Positions 3,999 to 6,613 of a stretch of 6,613 nt of DNA are shown piece after piece. The DNA is from an uncultured Bacilli bacterium. GTDB taxonomy: Bacteria > Bacillota_I > Bacilli_A > RF39 > UBA660. The translations under genes were made by a program, and so were the position numbers. The notes beneath the pieces are model-generated. The model was not told the DNA's origin and did not search any database. It saw only the letters and a program-made list of their open reading frames with translations. The stretch spans positions 1 through 6,613 of the forward strand of contig CANQYR010000053.1 in the NCBI GenBank assembly GCA_947628125.1, written 5' to 3'. How positions within the stretch are numbered: the first letter of the stretch is position 1; each line of letters begins with the position of its first letter.

Positions 3999-6095
3999 AT
4001 GATAGATTTAAACGAATTAAATGAATTACAAAAACAAGCAGTTACCCACAAAGATGGACCATGCTTAGTCATCGCAGGCGCGGGCTCTGGTAAAACCAAA
4101 GTCTTAACAACCAGAATTGCCTATCTAATTGAAAACAAAATATCATCTTACCATATATTAGCCATAACATTTACGAACAAAGCTGCTAAAGAAATGAAAC
4201 AACGCCTAGATAAAATAGTTCCTAACCATGAAGCTTTTTTAGGAACATTCCACTCCTTTGGCTTAAGAATAATAAGAGAAAACTATCAAAAACTAAACAT
4301 GGATAGGAACTTCACCATCTTAGATAGTGATGATGTCTTAAGTTTAATTAAAAAAATATTAAAAGAAAAAGGTTATGACCCCAAACAAATTGCTCCATCT
4401 TATATCCGTAACCGAATATCCTTTATAAAAAATGAAATGCTAAGTGAAGATGACATAATTAAATATTTTAACACCGATGCCGAATCCCTAGCCTATGAAA
4501 TATATAAAGAATACCAAGCAACATTAAAGAAAAACAATTCCGTTGACTTTGATGACCTACTAGTATTACCTGTTAAACTATTTACTAACCATAAAGACGT
4601 TCTTGAACATTACCAAGATAAATACCAATACATACTAATAGATGAATATCAAGACACCAACGCCGTCCAATATAAATTAGTTAAATTACTTGCCAAAAAA
4701 TATCAAAATCTATTTGTCGTTGGTGATCCTGATCAATCAATATATATGTTTAGAGGCGCCAACTACAAAAACATCTTAAACTTTGAAAAAGACTACCCAA
4801 ATGCCCAAGTAGTGCCCCTAGTAGATAACTACCGCAGCACCAAAATGATCTTAGATGCTGCAAATAAAGTCATCCAAAACAACAAAGATCGGAAGGAAAA
4901 AAATCTTCGAAGCCATAAAGGTGAAGGCATCAAAGTCCACTATATGAAAGCCTATGATGAACGCCATGAAATAAAACTTATACTAGATGAAATAAAAAGA
5001 CTACTAAACGAAGGCTTTAATAAAAAAGACATAGCCGTTTTCTATCGCACCAATGCCCAATCAAGAGTCTGTGAAGAACAATTTTTAAAAGCTAATATGC
5101 CTTATAAAGTAGTAGGAAGTTATTACTTCTATGCTCGAAAAGAAATAAAAGACTTGTTAAGTTACATGCGCTTAATTTTAAACCATAACGATGATATATC
5201 CCTAAGAAGAGCTATAGCCTCACCCAAAAGAAAAATAGGTGCGAAAAGCTTAAGTGCATTAGAACAAATCGCTAAAGATGAAAACATATCCATGTTTGAA
5301 GCAATTAAAACTGGCAAAGAACTAGCCTTTAAAAATCTAATATTAGAACTTACCAAAGACAGCGAAAGCCTAAGCTTAACTGAATTAGTTGATGATATAC
5401 TAGATAAGTCCGGATTAAAAAATGAACTAAACCCTAATGTCTTAGAAGATGAACTGCGTTTAGAAAACCTAATGGAATTTAGAAGTATCACTGCCAGCTT
5501 TGAAGAACAAACCGGCTCCGTAAACCTTCAAGATTTTTTAGAAGAAATAAGCCTAGTTTCCGATGTATCAGAACACAAAGAAGATGATGATGTCATCACC
5601 CTTATGACCCTTCATAGCGCTAAAGGGCTAGAATTTGATATCGTCTTTATAATCGGCATGGAAGAAGGAATATTCCCCCATCAAAATTCTTTCTTAGAAC
5701 CCGATCAAATCGAAGAAGAACGCCGTTTATGCTACGTTGGCATCACAAGAGCTAGAAAAAGACTATATCTATTAAATGCCAGAAAACGAATGCTCTATGG
5801 TCATGAAAATATGAACCAACCAAGTCGCTTTCTAAAAGAAATAGGTGATGAACTACTAGAAGTTGATGAAAACGGTGTCAAAGAAAAAACTGAACAATTT
5901 GACGCGAAAGAAATGTATACTAATGAAGATGTCGAATATAAAATTGGCGATGTAGTTATGCACACAATATACGGTAAAGGCGTAGTTGTAAGCGTCGACA
6001 AATCAATAGTAACAATCGCATTTAACAAAAACTTTGGTATACGAAAATTAATGAAAAATCATAAAAGTTTAAAAAAAATGGAGGATAAAAAATGA
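3999..6095 (+). CDS. pcrA: ATP-dependent 3'-5' DNA helicase PcrA (UvrD/Rep family, SF1A)
   Basis: PcrA unwinds DNA 3' to 5' using ATP. It acts in nucleotide-excision repair, removal of RecA filaments, clearing of transcription-replication conflicts and rolling-circle plasmid replication. The 698-residue protein is near family length (about 720-740). In order: Q motif LNELQKQAV (7-15); Walker A AGAGSGKT (26-33, Lys32); motif Ia ITFTNKAAKEM; motif Ib GTFHSFGLRIIR; Walker B LIDEYQDTN with Asp215-Glu216; motif III VVGDPDQSIYMFRGA (Asp243-Gln246); motif IV VDNYRST; motif V TLHSAKGLEFD (His539); motif VI EERRLCYVGITRAR (Arg575, Arg584). The C-terminal 644-695 (YKIGDVVMHTIYGKGVVVSV... then VTIAFNKNFGIRKL) is the Tudor-like domain through which PcrA binds RNA polymerase. 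All helicase motifs are intact. The gene ends in TGA that overlaps the next ATG, so the downstream gene is translationally coupled. Confidence 0.97.
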   Translation: MIDLNELNELQKQAVTHKDGPCLVIAGAGSGKTKVLTTRIAYLIENKISSYHILAITFTNKAAKEMKQRLDKIVPNHEAFLGTFHSFGLRIIRENYQKLNMDRNFTILDSDDVLSLIKKILKEKGYDPKQIAPSYIRNRISFIKNEMLSEDDIIKYFNTDAESLAYEIYKEYQATLKKNNSVDFDDLLVLPVKLFTNHKDVLEHYQDKYQYILIDEYQDTNAVQYKLVKLLAKKYQNLFVVGDPDQSIYMFRGANYKNILNFEKDYPNAQVVPLVDNYRSTKMILDAANKVIQNNKDRKEKNLRSHKGEGIKVHYMKAYDERHEIKLILDEIKRLLNEGFNKKDIAVFYRTNAQSRVCEEQFLKANMPYKVVGSYYFYARKEIKDLLSYMRLILNHNDDISLRRAIASPKRKIGAKSLSALEQIAKDENISMFEAIKTGKELAFKNLILELTKDSESLSLTELVDDILDKSGLKNELNPNVLEDELRLENLMEFRSITASFEEQTGSVNLQDFLEEISLVSDVSEHKEDDDVITLMTLHSAKGLEFDIVFIIGMEEGIFPHQNSFLEPDQIEEERRLCYVGITRARKRLYLLNARKRMLYGHENMNQPSRFLKEIGDELLEVDENGVKEKTEQFDAKEMYTNEDVEYKIGDVVMHTIYGKGVVVSVDKSIVTIAFNKNFGIRKLMKNHKSLKKMEDKK
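6080..6084 (+). promoter_or_regulatory. Ribosome binding site of the 157-residue ORF, inside pcrA
   Basis: GGAGG within the last codons of pcrA (Met-Glu-Asp) lies 7 nt before the ATG at 6092. It supports this start and tight coupling. Confidence 0.75.
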
Positions 6096-6565
6096 AATTA
6101 CTTTATGACTATGAAAAAGGGGTCAATAATGTGATAAATGCACTTTTATGTTTGGAAACTATGATGAATGGCACCATAAATTCTGTTAGTATTAGTTATA
6201 ATAATAACAAATTAGAAGCTTATAGCTACATAAAAGATGCTTACCAAAAACTATATCCTATCTATGAAATTGCAAGTGAAGATATCAAATACATATTAAC
6301 ATACTATCCTTGCTTAAATAACATATTAAACTGCTTCTCAGCCTTAAGAATCACGGCCTTACCTTATGAAAATAGTTATAAAGCCTCCTTAATAAAATAT
6401 GTTTGGGAAAATGGCTTTAAAAACCATATTAAAGAAGAAGTAGTATTATCTATTAAAGGCCCATCCCTTAAAATATGCTTAGATGAATTAGAAAATGAAT
6501 GCTTTGATAAAATAAATGTCCCAATAAGTTTAACAAGAAAGACTCTTATAATAAAAACTAGATAA
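6092..6565 (+). CDS. Unrecognised 157-residue protein coupled to pcrA
   Basis: I do not recognise a family. The product is a small, probably cytoplasmic protein without a signal peptide or convincing membrane helix. The first 110 residues look mostly helical and rich in Tyr, Asn, Leu and Ile (NNVINALLCLETMMNGTIN, then AYSYIKDAYQKLYPIYEIA, then IKYILTYYPCLNNILNCFSA). The last 45 look more beta-like (EEVVLSIKGPSLKI, then KINVPISLTRKTLIIKTR). Four Cys are present (20, 74, 81, 128 or close by), without a CxxC motif, so metal binding is not indicated. ATG overlaps the pcrA stop as ATGA with GGAGG upstream, and no terminator follows before the next Shine-Dalgarno site, so it belongs to the pcrA operon. 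Codon use and base composition resemble the neighbours. Context suggests a role near DNA repair or replication, but this is inference only. Confidence 0.8.
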   Translation: MKLLYDYEKGVNNVINALLCLETMMNGTINSVSISYNNNKLEAYSYIKDAYQKLYPIYEIASEDIKYILTYYPCLNNILNCFSALRITALPYENSYKASLIKYVWENGFKNHIKEEVVLSIKGPSLKICLDELENECFDKINVPISLTRKTLIIKTR

Positions 6566-6600
6566 GTCAAGATGTACAAACTTTGATAAAATTAATCTAG
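6558..6600. repeat. 6-bp inverted repeat spanning the gap before the next gene
   Basis: CTAGAT (6558-6563) and ATCTAG (6595-6600) are exact complements. The right arm covers the first two bases of the AGGAGG site, so a hairpin here would partly occupy it. The stem is short and the loop long (31 nt), so this may be chance. Confidence 0.25.
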
Positions 6601-6604
6601 GAGG
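6599..6604 (+). promoter_or_regulatory. Shine-Dalgarno site of the next gene
   Basis: AGGAGG, a perfect match to the anti-SD core, lies 9 nt from the end of the window. The ATG at 6605 abuts it with no gap, so the true start is more likely at or just past 6613. With no terminator after 6565, the next gene is probably in the same operon; ligA (DNA ligase) is the common neighbour of pcrA in Firmicutes, but its sequence is not in view. Confidence 0.6.
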
Positions 6605-6613
6605 ATGAAGATA

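Noticed and set aside
5162..6028. Two minus-strand ORFs within pcrA (5162-5491 and 5801-6028)
   Set aside because: Antisense shadows; Ser/Leu-rich translations reflect the codon use of pcrA on the other strand.
6093..6095. TGA read as tryptophan (Mycoplasma code)
   Set aside because: The PcrA Tudor-like domain is complete just before this TGA, it forms an ATGA overlap with a good RBS, and Trp is encoded by TGG in the genes here.
6376..6579. Minus-strand ORF over the end of the 157-residue gene
   Set aside because: Antisense to a gene with good coupling signals; no RBS or promoter of its own.
6605..6613. ATG at 6605 as the start of the next gene
   Set aside because: It abuts the AGGAGG site with no spacer, so a start at or beyond the window edge is more likely.

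Overview
The window looks like chromosomal DNA of a low-GC, AT-rich Firmicute or Mollicutes-related Bacillus-class bacterium, possibly one of the uncultured gut lineages such as RF39 (lineage is inferred). The grounds are strong AT bias, consensus and extended -10 promoters, purine-rich Shine-Dalgarno sites, a cdaA-cdaR pair and a PcrA helicase with a Gram-positive-type C-terminal Tudor-like domain. TGA is used as a stop (end of pcrA, right after a complete Tudor-like domain), so the code is the standard bacterial one, not the Mycoplasma code.

Layout from left to right: (1) 1-297, the 3' end of a gene for a probable exported or surface protein, closed by a hairpin terminator. (2) 404-2652, an extended -10 promoter, then cdaA (membrane c-di-AMP synthase) and cdaR (YbbR-repeat regulator) overlapping by one base, closed by a strong bidirectional terminator. 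The glmM gene that usually follows is not there. (3) 2655-3509, minus strand, a convergent gene for a divergent sigma-70-like protein with its own near-consensus promoter, bracketed by an 8-bp inverted repeat. (4) 3570-3949, a noncoding stretch with short palindromes, a hairpin with a T-tract and a possible decayed coding remnant. (5) 3950-6565, a promoter, then pcrA (UvrD-family helicase) translationally coupled by ATGA to an unrecognised 157-residue protein. (6) 6599-6604, a strong Shine-Dalgarno site for a gene that begins at or beyond the right edge; ligA is the usual partner of pcrA, but it is not visible here.

The known parts are housekeeping: c-di-AMP signalling and DNA repair/replication. 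The two parts that are not routine are the sigma-like protein on the minus strand, whose fold-level pattern for regions 1.2, 2 and 4 is recognisable although the residues that normally read the -35 and melt the -10 are replaced, and the small unknown gene locked between pcrA and the next gene. No CRISPR array, tRNA, rRNA or intact mobile element was seen.
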